Source: Nematostella vectensis (taxonomy: Eukaryota; Cnidaria; Anthozoa; Actiniaria; Edwardsiidae). Taken from it: a stretch of 64,000 bases of DNA. Positions 18,270-33,200 of the stretch are shown piece after piece; within the stretch, counting starts at the first letter, position 1, and the number at the start of each line of letters is the position of its first letter. The position numbers were made by a program, and so were the translations under genes. The stretch lies in contig NC_064040.1 in assembly GCF_932526225.1 (NCBI RefSeq), positions 3,507,681 to 3,571,680 on the forward strand. Reading direction: 5' to 3'. A model generated the notes under the pieces. It did no database searches, was not told the DNA's origin, and was given only the letters and a program-made list of their open reading frames with translations.

Positions 18270-21200
18270 ATGGCTCCAGATTCCACAGAACAAGACAGTG
18301 ATTTGAACGAGATGCAGGGCGCTTGTTCTTTACCGATCGTTATTGCAACGGAAGACCATGCGTTTGAACTGGACGAGAAAGCATTATCCAAAATCCTTCT
18401 AGATGATAGCATCAGAGACAAGAAAGTAGCTGTTGTTTCTGTGGCTGGTGCTTTTAGGAAGGGGAAATCATTCTTATTGGATTTTTTCTTGAGATATTTG
18501 GACCGAAAGGTAAGCTCTCGAAAACATAAACACAGCAAAATAAAATATTTGAGTAAGTTATTTATCGATTGAAATGAAGTTTTACATGAGTAATTCTTCG
18601 GAAAATGATTTCTGCATTTCGTCTGATAGTGGCTTTACACTGGATTCGTATTGGGTTTCCTTGTGAATTTGCTAAATTGTTTGAAGTTGCGAAACGTTCA
18701 TACATAGAACGACGTAAGGCGTACATTCGTTTGATTAGCTGTTGAGCTCTTTAAATTATTTAGAATTATGTCCTGCATTTTTTTCCAATTTTTCTAGTAT
18801 TTAGGTGTGGTTAAAATCTGGTTGAATGTTTTCTCATTAAAAATTGTACTTTATACTTTTTGTACTTTGCCAATCAAGTACAAATTACATTGTTCAGGCA
18901 CGCGAGGTGGTCCACAAATCATCAAGTTATTCAAAGTTTTCTCTTCGTATTGTTACAATTTTTCTTATCTACTAAGTGTCAATTATGATGCTATTCCATT
19001 TGTTGAATGGGTTGCAGTTTTTTTATTACACCTTAAGTTATCTATCCTGCATTTAGGTTGTTTGTTGGAACTTTAGCTTAGTATATTTATCAATGATCCA
19101 AAGTGCTTTAGAGAGTATTTCCTGTGATAGTAGACTTTTTGACTTTTCATTGATGGTCAAGGTCAGCGTTGATCTTTTAAACTCATGACCGGAAGTCATG
19201 TGTTTTTGTTATGACAACATAAAAAGCAAGCAATTTGGGACTGTGCATCTACCACTAACTGCCGACTCTGACCTTATTTGTCCTGCTGTATTTGTCCCAC
19301 TGTTTATAGAGCTCTAGCCATCTAGAGATCTGACTATAGGCTATTACAGTTGACCTCAATCACTTCCCCCACTGTTTTCACATGGACACCCCATCTCCCC
19401 CCACCCTTTGCACATGGACACCCCATCTCTCCCCTCCCTTTGCACATGGACACCCCATCTCCCCCCACCCTTTGCACATGGACACCCCATCTCCCCCTAC
19501 CCTTTGCACATGGACACCCCATCTCCCCCCACCCTTTGCACATGGACACCCCATCTCCCCCCACCCTTTGCACATGGACACCCCATCTCTCCCCACCCTT
19601 TGCACATGGACACCCCATCTCTCCCCACCCTTTGTACATGGACACCCTATCTCCCCCCACCCTTTGCACATGGACACCCCATCTCTCCCCTCTCTTTGCA
19701 CATGGACACCCCATCTCCCCCCACCCTTTGCACATGGACACCCCATCTCCCCCCACCCTTTGCACATGGACACCTCATCCATCCCCACCCTTTGCACATG
19801 GACACCCCATCTCTCCCCACCCTTTGCACATGGACACCCCATCTCTCCCCACCCTTTGCACATGGACACCCCATCTTCCCCCACCCTTTGCACATGGACA
19901 CCCCATCTCCCCCCACCCTTTGCACATGGACACCCCATCTCCCCCCACCCTTTGCACATGGACACCTCATCTCCCCCCACCCTTTGCACATGGACACCCC
20001 ATCTCCCCCCACCCTTTGCACATAGACACCCCATCTCCCCCCACCCTTTGCTCATGGACACCTCATCCATCCCCACCCTTTGCACATGGACACCCCATCT
20101 CTCCCCACCCTTTGCACTTGGACACCTTATCTCTCCCCACCCTTTGCACATGGACACCCCATATCTCCCCACCCATTGCACATTGACACCCCACCTCCCC
20201 CCACCCTTTGTACATGGACACCCTATCTCCCCCCACCCTTTGCACATGGACACCCCATCTCTCCCCTCCCTTTGCACATGGACACCCCATCTCCCCCCAC
20301 CCTTTGCACATGGACACCCCATCTCCCCCCACCCTTTACACATGGACACCTCATCCATCCCCACCCTTTGCACATGGACACCCCATCTCTCCCCACCCTT
20401 TGCACATGGACACCCCATCTCTCCCCACCCTTTGCACATGGACACCCCATCTCCCCCCACCCTTTGTACATGGACACCCCATCTCTCCCCATCCTTTGCA
20501 CATGGACACCCCATCTCTCCCCACCCTTTGCACATGGACACCCCATCTCTCCCCAACCTTTGCACATGGACACCCCATCTCTCCCCACCCTTTGCACATG
20601 GACACCCCATCTCCCCCCACCCTTTGCACATGGACACCCCATCTCTCCCCACCCTTTGCACATGGACACCTCATCTCCCCCCACCCTTTGCACATAGACA
20701 CCCCATCTCCCCCCACCCTTTGCACATGGACACCTCATCTCTCCCCACCCTTTGCACATGGACACCCCATCTCTCCCCACTCTTTGCACATGGACACCCC
20801 ATCTCCCCCCACCCTTTGCAAATGGACACCCCATCTCTCCCCACCCTTTGCACATGGACACCCCATCTTCCCCCCACCCTTTGCACATGGACACCCCATC
20901 TCTCCCCACCCTTTGCACATGGACACCCCATCTCCCCCCACCCTTTGTACATGGACACCCTATCTCCCCCCACCCTTTGCACATGGACACCCCATCTCCC
21001 CCCACCCTTTGCACATGGACACCCCATCTCTCCCCACCCTTTGCACATGGACACCCCATCTCCCCCCACCCTTTGTACATGGACACCCCATCTCCCCCCA
21101 CCCTTTGCACATGGACACCCCATCTCCCCCCACCCTTTACACATGGACACCTCATCCATCCCCACCCTTTGTACATGGACACCCCATCTCCCCCCACCCT

Positions 21201-24200
21201 TTGCACATGGACACCCCATCTCCCCCCACCCTTTGCACATGGACACCCCATCTCCCCCCACCCTTTGCACATGGACACCCCATCTCTCCCCACCCTTTGC
21301 ACATGGACACCCCATCTCTCCCCATCCTTTGCACATGGACACCCCATCTCTCCCCACCCTTTGCACATGGACACCCCATCTCCCCCCACCCTTTGCACAT
21401 GGACACCCTATCTCTCCCCACCCTTTGCACATGGACACCCCATCTCTCCCCACCCTTTGCACATGGACACCCCATCTCTCCCCACCCTTTGCACATGGAC
21501 ACCCCATCTCTCCCCACCCTTTGCACATGGACACCCCATCTCTCCCCACCCTTTGCACATGGACACCCCATCTCTCCCCACCCTTTGCACATGGACACCT
21601 CATCTCTCCCCACCCTTTGCACATGGACACCCCATCTCTCCCTATCCTTTGCACATGGACACCCCATCTCTCCCCACCCTTTGCACATGGACACCCCATC
21701 TCCCCCCACCCTTTGCACATGGACACCCTATCTCTCCCCACCCTTTGCACATGGACACCCCATCTCTCCCCACCCTTTGCACATGGACACCCCATCTCTC
21801 CCCACCCTTTGCACATGGACACCCCATCTCTCCCCATCCTTTGCACATGGACACCCCATCTCTCCCCACCCTTTGCACATGGACACCCCATCTCCCCCCA
21901 CCCTTTGCACATGGACACCCCATCTCCCCCCACCCTTTGCACATGGACACCCCATCTCCCCCCACCCTTTGCACATGAACACCCCATCTCTCCCCACCCT
22001 TTGCACATGGACACCTCATCCATCCCCACCCTTTGCACATGGACACCTCATCCATCCCCACCCTTTGCACATATATATTATCCACCTATAGGACTCATTT
22101 CATCATTGGCTATTATATAATATATAGATTTAGGCACTGCCTAAAAGCGGAGCCTGCGTGGATGCACTTTTTTAGCAATACTTGTAGCAAATTTAAAGAT
22201 ATAGGGGATGCAAACTAGCTTTGGAGTAGTTTTATTTTATATCCATTTCCAAGTAAACCCTGGTGTCTTGGGTACATTACTAATTTCTGCCATGACCCCC
22301 ACCCCCAGGGGTTTGACTCTTCAAAAAAAGTAGGTGGGGTGTAGATAATCATCTATTAGGGTATAAACTTCACCCAACTACTATCCCTCAGGGGGTGTTT
22401 AATGGTTATTCTGATACTGCTATCCTTTAGGGTTATCAAATTAATGAATTTTTGTATTCAATAACAACCGATATATTTACCTCCCTCCACTCCCCCATGA
22501 AGACTACCCAGGATTATGATGGATGAATGAATTGAATTGAGCACGAGAATGACAATAAATACTTTTATTAACAAATAGGTGCCTAGAATGCTTGTTTTTA
22601 TTATCATTGTACAAATGCACCATTATTTGACATGAAAAAGTCAAAGCTGAGATCCAGCAGTATGGGATTGCTTTTAGTAGGAAAGTGGTGTATATGCTTG
22701 TGTCTTATCATTGATAATTTGGCAATGAAAAATCATGCACAACCTAATAAAATATTGTATTGTCATGAGAACCTATTGGTTATTTAGATCAAGAATAATA
22801 AAATATAACGGGTTAGGATATTTTTAAAATATATATTATACACCTATTTCAAACAAGGTATTGCATTGGAGGATCAATGTGTGGTAACACTGATTGGTTC
22901 ATTCAAAAGACACACAAAAAGAAACATGGGTAGGCTTTAATCTATGCTTATTTGTTGGCTCATTTGATATCTTTGAAGCACTGCAGTTTGTGACATTGGT
23001 ATTGCAACCTCATTTGTAATAGGTGTATTATATAAAATAATAAATGTTAAAACATGTATTAATAAAGAGACAACAGTTTGTCTACCACGTAACAATTAAT
23101 TCCCATATTTAGAGGAGGCACCAAAAGCACTCCCCTAAATATGGAAATAAATATATGTGGAAGACAAACTGCTTGGCCCCACCACTGCTGCCGCCTACAG
23201 CTGCATCACCTCTTTTTATCTTGTTGTTGTTCTTCTCTATACAAAAGGATGAAAGAAGTATCAAATTATATATTTTCCAAACGTTAGGGCTCACCTTAAA
23301 TACACCAATAAACACCATCTAGAATCTATGTGTCATACCGGCATAGGTTCATGGGTAACGTATCAATTAATTAATGGGTCATGTAAATATGCGATTTTTT
23401 TTATTTTATGCTGTAATTGACACACAACAACTTTGCAAAACATCTTTGAGAACTGAAAGGAAAGAAGCATAAATGTGTCAGATAAATAAGACCTGACTGG
23501 AATCATTTAGCCATATTTCTTTCATAGTATCAAAGTGAATTGGGTTCATTTACACCAAAATATTGATATACAGCTTACTTTTTAAATAATTTATCAGTGT
23601 TTTTTTACACTTACCTCATTAAGTGGGAAAAAAGGAATTAAAGCCTACCTGGTCCCCCTAAGAAAAAAGCTCTTATGTTGTATGCAAAGTAAAGAAGGAT
23701 TTCAGAAACACAAACCTTACTTTGTGTTAGAATATCTTTCTCCATGTTTTTAATCAGCAATCAGTCAAATGTAAAACAGTTTAGAATCTAACCTACAGTG
23801 TGTCTACAATTAGTGTATGTAGCATCTACACATTCATCTGATATCTGCAAATTATATAGTCTGCTATGGCTAATAGGACTTTATGCTTGTACTCCTGGAT
23901 TTCAAAATAGTACACCTGTCATGTACAGTATCTTTCATTGAAAATTGTTGTGCAAAATTGATATTTTAACTATAAAAGGGGTAACATCAAAACTTTGAAA
24001 CTTTTAGAAATATGACAGATCACCACCTACAATGTGTATGTATGTATACAAGATTTAACTAAAAAACAACTATAATATTTATGAAACATCTGAGGTAACA
24101 AAAACACAACTATCATAATTATGCATTATTTTATGCAACAAAAACTATAATAATTATGCATTATATTTTGGGTGCCAAAACTAAACACAACCATGATATT

Positions 24201-27200
24201 TATGCAATATTTGAGGTGACAAGAAATAAGACAGCTATTATATTTTGAAATATTTGAGTTGACAAAAACAAACACGTCTATAATATTTCTCTTTCGGATA
24301 GGCCTTTTGATTACTGTACACAAAGTTTACACACAATTATAATGCAGAACGAGAATTTAACTCAACAGAATTGGGCTTAACAGTTTCGCTTATTATGCAT
24401 TTTACACAACTAAGCAAAGTGTGCCACATCTGGCACACTTAGCTTGATAAATAAACTAAATGACAAATAAACTAATTCTGCATTACTGATTCTAGTTTGC
24501 TTTATTTGAGGTATTTGCTCTTACTCTCAATAGAAAATGATAGTCTTAGTCTAAGAAGAAAAAAAGAAAACAAATAAGAATATCGATACAATTACAAAAG
24601 AATATCGATACAATATAGACATTATTTTACTCAAAGAAAACTCACCAACAAAAGCGGTAGTAGTGGAGGGCTGCCTCTGTTGTTTTCTCCTGAGTCTAGA
24701 CGCCCTCTGTCGCTCACGAGCCCTTCCTCTTTGCCTTTAAACAAACAAGCTGTCTTCTGCCATCATTGCACGCTGGGCGATGAGTGATCTAAGTTTCTCT
24801 GCCTCTTACGAGCTCTCTGCTCGTCATTTAGTTCGTACTCCGAGTCCTTTTGCCCTTTCCGGACTCTTTGCTTACCACTTAACCTGTACTCGGAGCTCGT
24901 CTGTCTTTTTCGCACTCTTTGCTCCTCAGTGAGTACAAGGTCACATGCTCTCTTCCGAGCTCTTTGTTCTTCTGTCAACACTCGTGGCCTGCGTGACCTC
25001 TCCTCCTCATTATTTCGCTCCTCCCCTCTTCTAGGTTCTTCTTCAACTATTATAGATCGAAACGAGATGACATGATATGAAAATTACCCCAATGGTATAA
25101 AATATACCTAAAAAGTAAACACAAGCGCACTCAAGACTACCGCCATCTTGTTTTTGGGCGCGAGTTTTAACAAAACCATTGTACACACACATTCTTCTCT
25201 GTACAATAGAAGTATTTTATTCTTAAAAATAAAATGCTAGTATCGTCTGATAATAAATCCGTGAAAAACCTTTCTAACATATACTTAAAAAGGCACTCAG
25301 TTAAAAACCGTTTGTTTTTTTAACATAATACCTACTGGATGTAAACATAAAACCATAATAGTTGTGCACTTACCTCTTTTATCACCACGTGAAAGGTCGT
25401 CCATGGTCACAGTGGAAATAAAAAACTTCCCAATATTCAATTTCTTGTTTCGCTTTGTGGGTTTGCGTTGTTTATAAAAGAACTTTGAAGAATAAGTACG
25501 GAAGTTTGGGGGCGGTGGTAAAAAATTTTATTTCCAGTTAGACTGGTTATAAACCGGTTATGTCCAGTTTGGTGATTGAGTTAACATCCTCATGACGTCA
25601 TCGTGATTGACATGTCACTTGACGATGACTCCTTTTTAGTTGGGCCGAGTGGGGCCTGGGAGTTGCACGATTTACTGGATTGTGACACACAGGGTACCCG
25701 AGCGATGACCACAAAAACCAAGTCGCATAGTTATACCATATTTCTATACCTATGGAGCTCCGCGTGCGGCCGGGCCGCACTGGCTCCGCTATTACCCACC
25801 TATAGGACTGATGTGACAATTGGCTATTATATATTATTCACCTATAGGACTGATGTGACAATTGGCTATTATATATTATTCACCTATAGGACTGATGTGA
25901 CGATTGGCTATTATATATTACCCACCTATTGGACTCATGTGACGATTGGCTATTATATATTATTCACCTATAGGACTGATGTGACGATTGGCTATTATAT
26001 ATTATTCACCTATAGGACTCATGTGATGATTGGCTATTATATATTATCCACCTATAGGACTCATGTGATGATTGGCTATTATATATTATTCACCTATAGG
26101 ACTGATGTGACGATTGGCTATTATATATTATTCACCTATAGGACTCATGTGACGATTGGCTATTATATATTATCCACCTATTGGACTCATGTGATGATTG
26201 GCTATTATATACTATCCACCTATTGGACTCATGTGATGATTGGCTATTATATATTATTCACCTATAGGACTGATGTGACGATTGGCTATTATATATTATT
26301 CACCTATAGGACTCATGTGACGATTGGCTATTATATATTATTCACCTATAGGACTCATGTGACGATTGGCTATTATATACTATCCACCTATTGGACTCAT
26401 GTGATGATTGGCTATTATATACTATCCACCTATAGGACTCATGTGATGATTGGCTATTATATATTATTCACCTATTGGACTCATGTGACGATTGGCTATT
26501 ATATATTACCCACCTATTGGACTGATGTGACGATTGGCTATTATATATTATCCACCTATTGGACTCATGTGATGATTGGCTATTATATACTATCCACCTA
26601 TAGGACTCATGTGATGATTGGCTATTATATATTATTCACCTATTGGACTCATGTGACGATTGGCTATTATATATTACCCACCTATTGGACTGATGTGACG
26701 ATTGGCTATTATATATTATCCACCTATTGGACTCATGTGACGATTGGCTATTATATATTACCCACCTATTGGACTCATGTGATGATTGGCTATTATATAT
26801 TATCCACCTATAGGACTCATGTGACGATTGGCTATTATATATTATTCACCTATAGGACTGATGTGACGATTGGCTATTATATATTATTCACCTATAGGAC
26901 TGATGTGACGATTGGCTATTATATACTATCCACCTATTGGACTCATGTGATGATTGGCTATTATATATTATTCACCTATTGGACTCATGTGACGATTGGC
27001 TATTATATATTATTCACCTATAGGACTCATGTGATGATTGGCTATTATATATTACCCACCTATTGGACTCATGTGACGATTGGCTATTATATATTATTCA
27101 CCTATAGGACTCATGTGATGATTGGCTATTATATACTATCCACCTATAGGACTCATGTGATGATTGGCTATTATATATTATTCACCTATAGGACTCATGT

Positions 27201-30200
27201 GATGATTGGCTATTATATATTATTCACCTATAGGACTCATGTGATGATTGGCTATTATATACTATCCACCTATAGGACTCATGTGATGATTGGCTATTAT
27301 ATATTATTCACCTATTGGACTCATGTGACGATTGGCTATTATATATTACCCACCTATTGGACTGATGTGACGATTGGCTATTATATATTATCCACCTATT
27401 GGACTCATGTGACGATTGGCTATTATATACTATCCACCTATAGGACTCATGTGACGATTGGCTATTATATATTATCCACCTATTGGACTCATGTGATGAT
27501 TGGCTATTATATATTATCCACCTATTGGACTCATGTGACGATTGGCTATTATATACTATCCACCTATTGGACTCATGTGACGATTGGCTATTATATACTA
27601 TCCACCTATAGGACTCATGTGATGATTGGCTATTATATATTATCCACCTATATGACTCATGTGATGATTGGCTATTATATATTATCCACCTATTGGACTC
27701 ATGTGATGATTGGCTATTATATATTATCCACCTATAGGACTCATGTGACGATTGGCTATTATATATTATCCACCTATTGGACTCATGTGATGATTGGCTA
27801 TTATATATTATTCACCTATTGGACTCATGTGACGATTGGCTATTATATATTATTCACCTATAGGACTCATGTGATGATTGGCTATTATATATTATTCACC
27901 TATAGGACTCATGTGATGATTGGCTATTATATATTATTCACCTATAGGACTCATGTGATGATTGGCTATTATATACTATCCACCTATAGGACTCATGTGA
28001 TGATTGGCTATTATATATTATTCACCTATTGGACTCATGTGACGATTGGCTATTATATATTACCCACCTATTGGACTGATGTGACGATTGGCTATTATAT
28101 ATTATCCACCTATTGGACTCATGTGACGATTGGCTATTATATACTATCCACCTATTGGACTCATGTGATGATTGGCTATTATATACTATCCACCTATAGG
28201 ACTCATGTGATGATTGGCTATTATATATTATCCACCTATAGGACTCATGTGATGATTGGCTATTATATACTATCCACCTATATGACTCATGTGATGATTG
28301 GCTATTATATACTATCCACCTATTGGACTCATGTGATGATTGGCTATTATATACTATCCACCTATAGGACTCATGTGATGATTGGCTATTATATATTATC
28401 CACCTATAGGACTCATGTGATGATTGGCTATTATATACTATCCACCTATTGGACTCATGTGATGATTGGCTATTATATACTATCCACCTATAGGACTCAT
28501 GTGATGATTGGCTATTATATACTATCCACCTATAGGACTCATGTGATGATTGGCTATTATATACTATCCACCTATAGGACTCATGTGATGATTGGCTATT
28601 ATATACTATCCACCTATTGGACTCATGTGATGATTGGCTATTATATACTATCCACCTATAGGACTCATGTGATGATTGGCTATTATATATTATCCACCTA
28701 TAGGACTCATGTGATGATTGGCTATTATATACTATCCACCTATATGACTCATGTGATGATTGGCTATTATATACTATCCACCTATATGACTCATGTGATG
28801 ATTGGCTATTATATACTATCCACCTATTGGACTCATGTGATGATTGGCTATTATATACTATCCACCTATAGGACTCATGTGATGATTGGCTATTATATAC
28901 TATCCACCTATATGACTCATGTGATGATTGGCTATTATATATTATCCACCTATAGGACTCATGTGATGATTGGCTATTATATACTATCCACCTATAGGAC
29001 TCATGTGATGATTGGCTATTATATATTATTCACCTATTGGACTCATGTGACAATTGGCTATTATATATTATTCACCTATAGGACTCATGTGATGATTGGC
29101 TATTATATATTACCCACCTATTGGACTCATGTGACGATTGGCTATTATATATTATTCACCTATAGGACTCATGTGATGATTGGCTATTATATACTATCCA
29201 CCTGTAGGACTCATGTGATGATTGGCTATTATATATTATTCACCTATAGGACTCATGTGATGATTGGCTATTATATATTATTCACCTATAGGACTCATGT
29301 GATGATTGGCTATTATATATTATTCACCTATAGGACTCATGTGATGATTGGCTATTATATATTACCCACCTATAGGACTCATGTGATGATTGGCTATTAT
29401 ATACTATCCACCTATAGGACTCATGTGATGATTGGCTATTATATATTATTCACCTATTGGACTCATGTGACGATTGGCTATTATATATTATCCACCTATA
29501 GGACTCATGTGATGATTGGCTATTATATATTATCCACCTATTGGACTCATGTGATGATTGGCTATTATATATTACCCACCTATTGGACTGATGTGACGAT
29601 TGGCTATTATATATTATCCACCTATTGGACTCATGTGACGATTGGCTATTATATACTATCCACCTATTGGACTCATGTGATGATTGGCTATTATATACTA
29701 TCCACCTATAGGACTCATGTGACGATTGGCTATTATATATTATCCACCTATAGGACTCATGTGATGATTGGCTATTATATATTATCCACCTATAGGACTC
29801 ATGTGACGATTGGCTATTATATATTATTCACCTATAGGACTCATGTGATGATTGGCTATTATATATTATCCACCTATAGGACTCATGTGATGATTGGCTA
29901 TTATATATTATCCACCTATAGGACTCATGTGACGATTGGCTATTATATATTATTCACCTATAGGACTCATGTGATGATTGGCTATTATATACTATCCACC
30001 TATAGGACTCATGTGACGATTGGCTATTATATATTATCCACCTATAGGACTCATGTGATGATTGGCTATTATATATTATCCACCTATAGGACTCATGTGA
30101 TGATTGGCTATTATATATTATCCACCTATAGGACTCATGTGACGATTGGCTATTATATATTATTCACCTATAGGACTCATGTGATGATTGGCTATTATAT

Positions 30201-33200
30201 ATTATCCACCTATAGGACTCATGTGATGATTGGCTATTATATATTATCCACCTATAGGACTCATGTGACGATTGGCTATTATATATTATTCACCTATAGG
30301 ACTCATGTGACGATTGGCTATTATATACTATCCACCTATAGGACTCATGTGACGATTGGCTATTATATATTATCCACCTATAGGACTCATGTGATGATTG
30401 GCTATTATATACTATCCACCTATAGGACTCATGTGACGATTGGCTATTATATATTATTCACCTATAGGACTCATGTGATGATTGGCTATTATATATTACC
30501 CACCTATTGGACTGATGTGACGATTGGCTATTATATATTATTCACCTATTGGACTCATGTGATGATGGCTATTATATATTACCCACCTATAGGACTCATG
30601 TGATGATTGGCTATTATATATTATCCACCTATTGGACTCATGTGATGATTGGCTATTATATATTATTCACCTATTGGACTCATGTGACGATTGGCTATTA
30701 TATATTATTCACCTATAGGACTCATGTGATGATTGGCTATTATATATTACCCACCTATTGGACTCATGTGACGATTGGCTATTATATATTATTCACCTAT
30801 TGGACTCATGTGACGATTGGCTATTATATATTATTCACCTATAGGACTCATGTGATGATTGGCTATTATATACTATCCACCTATAGGACTCATGTGATGA
30901 TTGGCTATTATATATTATTCACCTATAGGACTCATGTGATGATTGGCTATTATATATTATCCACCTATAGGACTCATGTGATGATTGGCTATTATATATT
31001 ATTCACCTATAGGACTCATGTGATGATTGGCTATTATATATTATTCACCTATAGGACTCATGTGATGATTGGCTATTATATATTATCCACCTATAGGACT
31101 CATGTGATGATTGGCTATTATATATTACCCACCTATTGGACTCATGTGACGATTGGCTATTATATATTATTCACCTATAGGACTCATGTGACGATTGGCT
31201 ATTATATATTACCCACCTATTGGACTCATGTGATGATTGGCTATTATATACTATTCACCTATAGGACTCATGTGATGATTGGCTATTATATACTATCCAC
31301 CTATAGGACTCATGTGATGATTGGCTATTATATATTACCCACCTATTGGACTCATGTGACGATTGGCTATTATATATTATTCACCTATTGGACTCATGTG
31401 ATGATTGGCTATTATATATTACCCACCTATTGGACTCATGTGACGATTGGCTATTATATATTATTCACCTATAGGACTCATGTGATGATTGGCTATTATA
31501 TATTATCCACCTATAGGACTCATGTGATGATTGGCTATTATATATTATTCACCTATAGGACTGATGTGACGATTGGCTATTATATATTATTCACCTATAG
31601 GACTCATGTGACGATTGGCTATTATATATTATTCACCTATAGGACTCATGTGATGATTGGCTATTATATATTATCCACCTATAGGACTCATGTGATGATT
31701 GGCTATTATATATTATCCACCTATAGGACTCATGTGATGATTGGCTATTATATATTATTCACCTATAGGACTGATGTGACGATTGGCTATTATATATTAT
31801 TCACCTATTGGACTCATGTGACGATTGGCTATTATATATTATTCACCTATAGGACTCATGTGATGATTGGCTATTATATATTATCCACCTAGGACTCATG
31901 TGATGATTGGCTATTATATATTATTCACCTATAGGACTGATGTGACGATTGGCTATTATATATTATTCACCTATAGGACTCATGTGATGATTGGCTATTA
32001 TATATTATTCACCTATAGGACTCATGTGACGATTGGCTATTATATATTATTCACCTATAGGACTCATGTGATGATTGGCTATTATATATTATCCACCTAT
32101 AGGACTCATGTGATGATTGGCTATTATATATTATCCACCTATATGACTCATGTGATGATTGGCTATTATATACTATCCACCTATAGGACTCATGTGATGA
32201 TTGGCTCGGTGGAGAGACGGAGGCCCTGGAGGGCTTCAGCTGGAGAGGAGGATCAGAAAGGGACACCACAGGGATCCTGATGTGGAATAAACCTTACATT
32301 TGCAAGCGCCCAGATGGGGAAGAGGTATATATAACATAGAAAACGGTGGATTCAGCGAAAATAGGTGACTCATTGCCTCTGGGTGCAAAGTCCATTTACT
32401 TGTATGCAGAAGCCACCCTAAAGTATTTTCGATTATTTATTTTTTATGTTAGAGAGTGCAAATTGTAAAGCTGTGAACACCCTAGAATTTGTGTGGAATG
32501 TTATTATTTAAGCCTTCTGACATCACACAAGGGAGATTTCAATCACGGATCTTGTCCAGGCATGCTTATGACTCTTGCATGTGTCTGAGCAAACATCCCG
32601 TAAATATTCTATTGTTCATGGTGCTACTGTTCGCACTGTAATTCTGATGGTTCATTATGATTGATCAATATATGAGAGGAAACATTCCAGATGAGCCAAT
32701 CTTGATGGGTACTCTATGTTCTGCAATAGATGAGCAGATGAGCTATTATTTTTATGATAGGTGGTGGTATTGCTGATGGACACACAGGGAGCATTTGACA
32801 GCTCATCCACCGTGAAAGACTGTGCCACCATCTTTGCACTTAGTACGATGACCAGCTCAACACAGGTGAGGATATGTTAGGATAAGTGCATGTTAAGGGT
32901 ACTGTGCCACCATATTTGCACTTAGTACGATGACCAGCTCAACACAGGTGAGGATATGTTAGGATAAGTGCATGTTAAGGGTACTGTGCCACCATCTTTG
33001 CACTTAGTACGATGACCAGCTCAACACAGGTGAGGATATGTTAGGATAAGTGCATGTTAAGGGTACTGTGCCACCATCTTTGCACTTAGTATAATGACCA
33101 GCTCAACACAGGTGAGGATATGTTAGGATAAGTGCATGTTAAGGGTATGTTAGATTACCTGGTATGAGAACAAATGAGATCCTGTTCTTCCTTACTGTAC

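Noticed and set aside
19379-22120. Very long open frames (up to about 900 codons) with repeated HMDTPS-type peptides, on both strands
   Set aside because: They are translations of a 32-bp tandem array whose period is not a multiple of three, occur in several frames, and lie in an atlastin intron.
25603-31892. Open frame of 1666 codons plus one of 447 codons with [10 protein letters not shown] repeats
   Set aside because: Product of a stop-poor 42-bp array in an intron; it is not the atlastin frame and has no start context or flanking domains.
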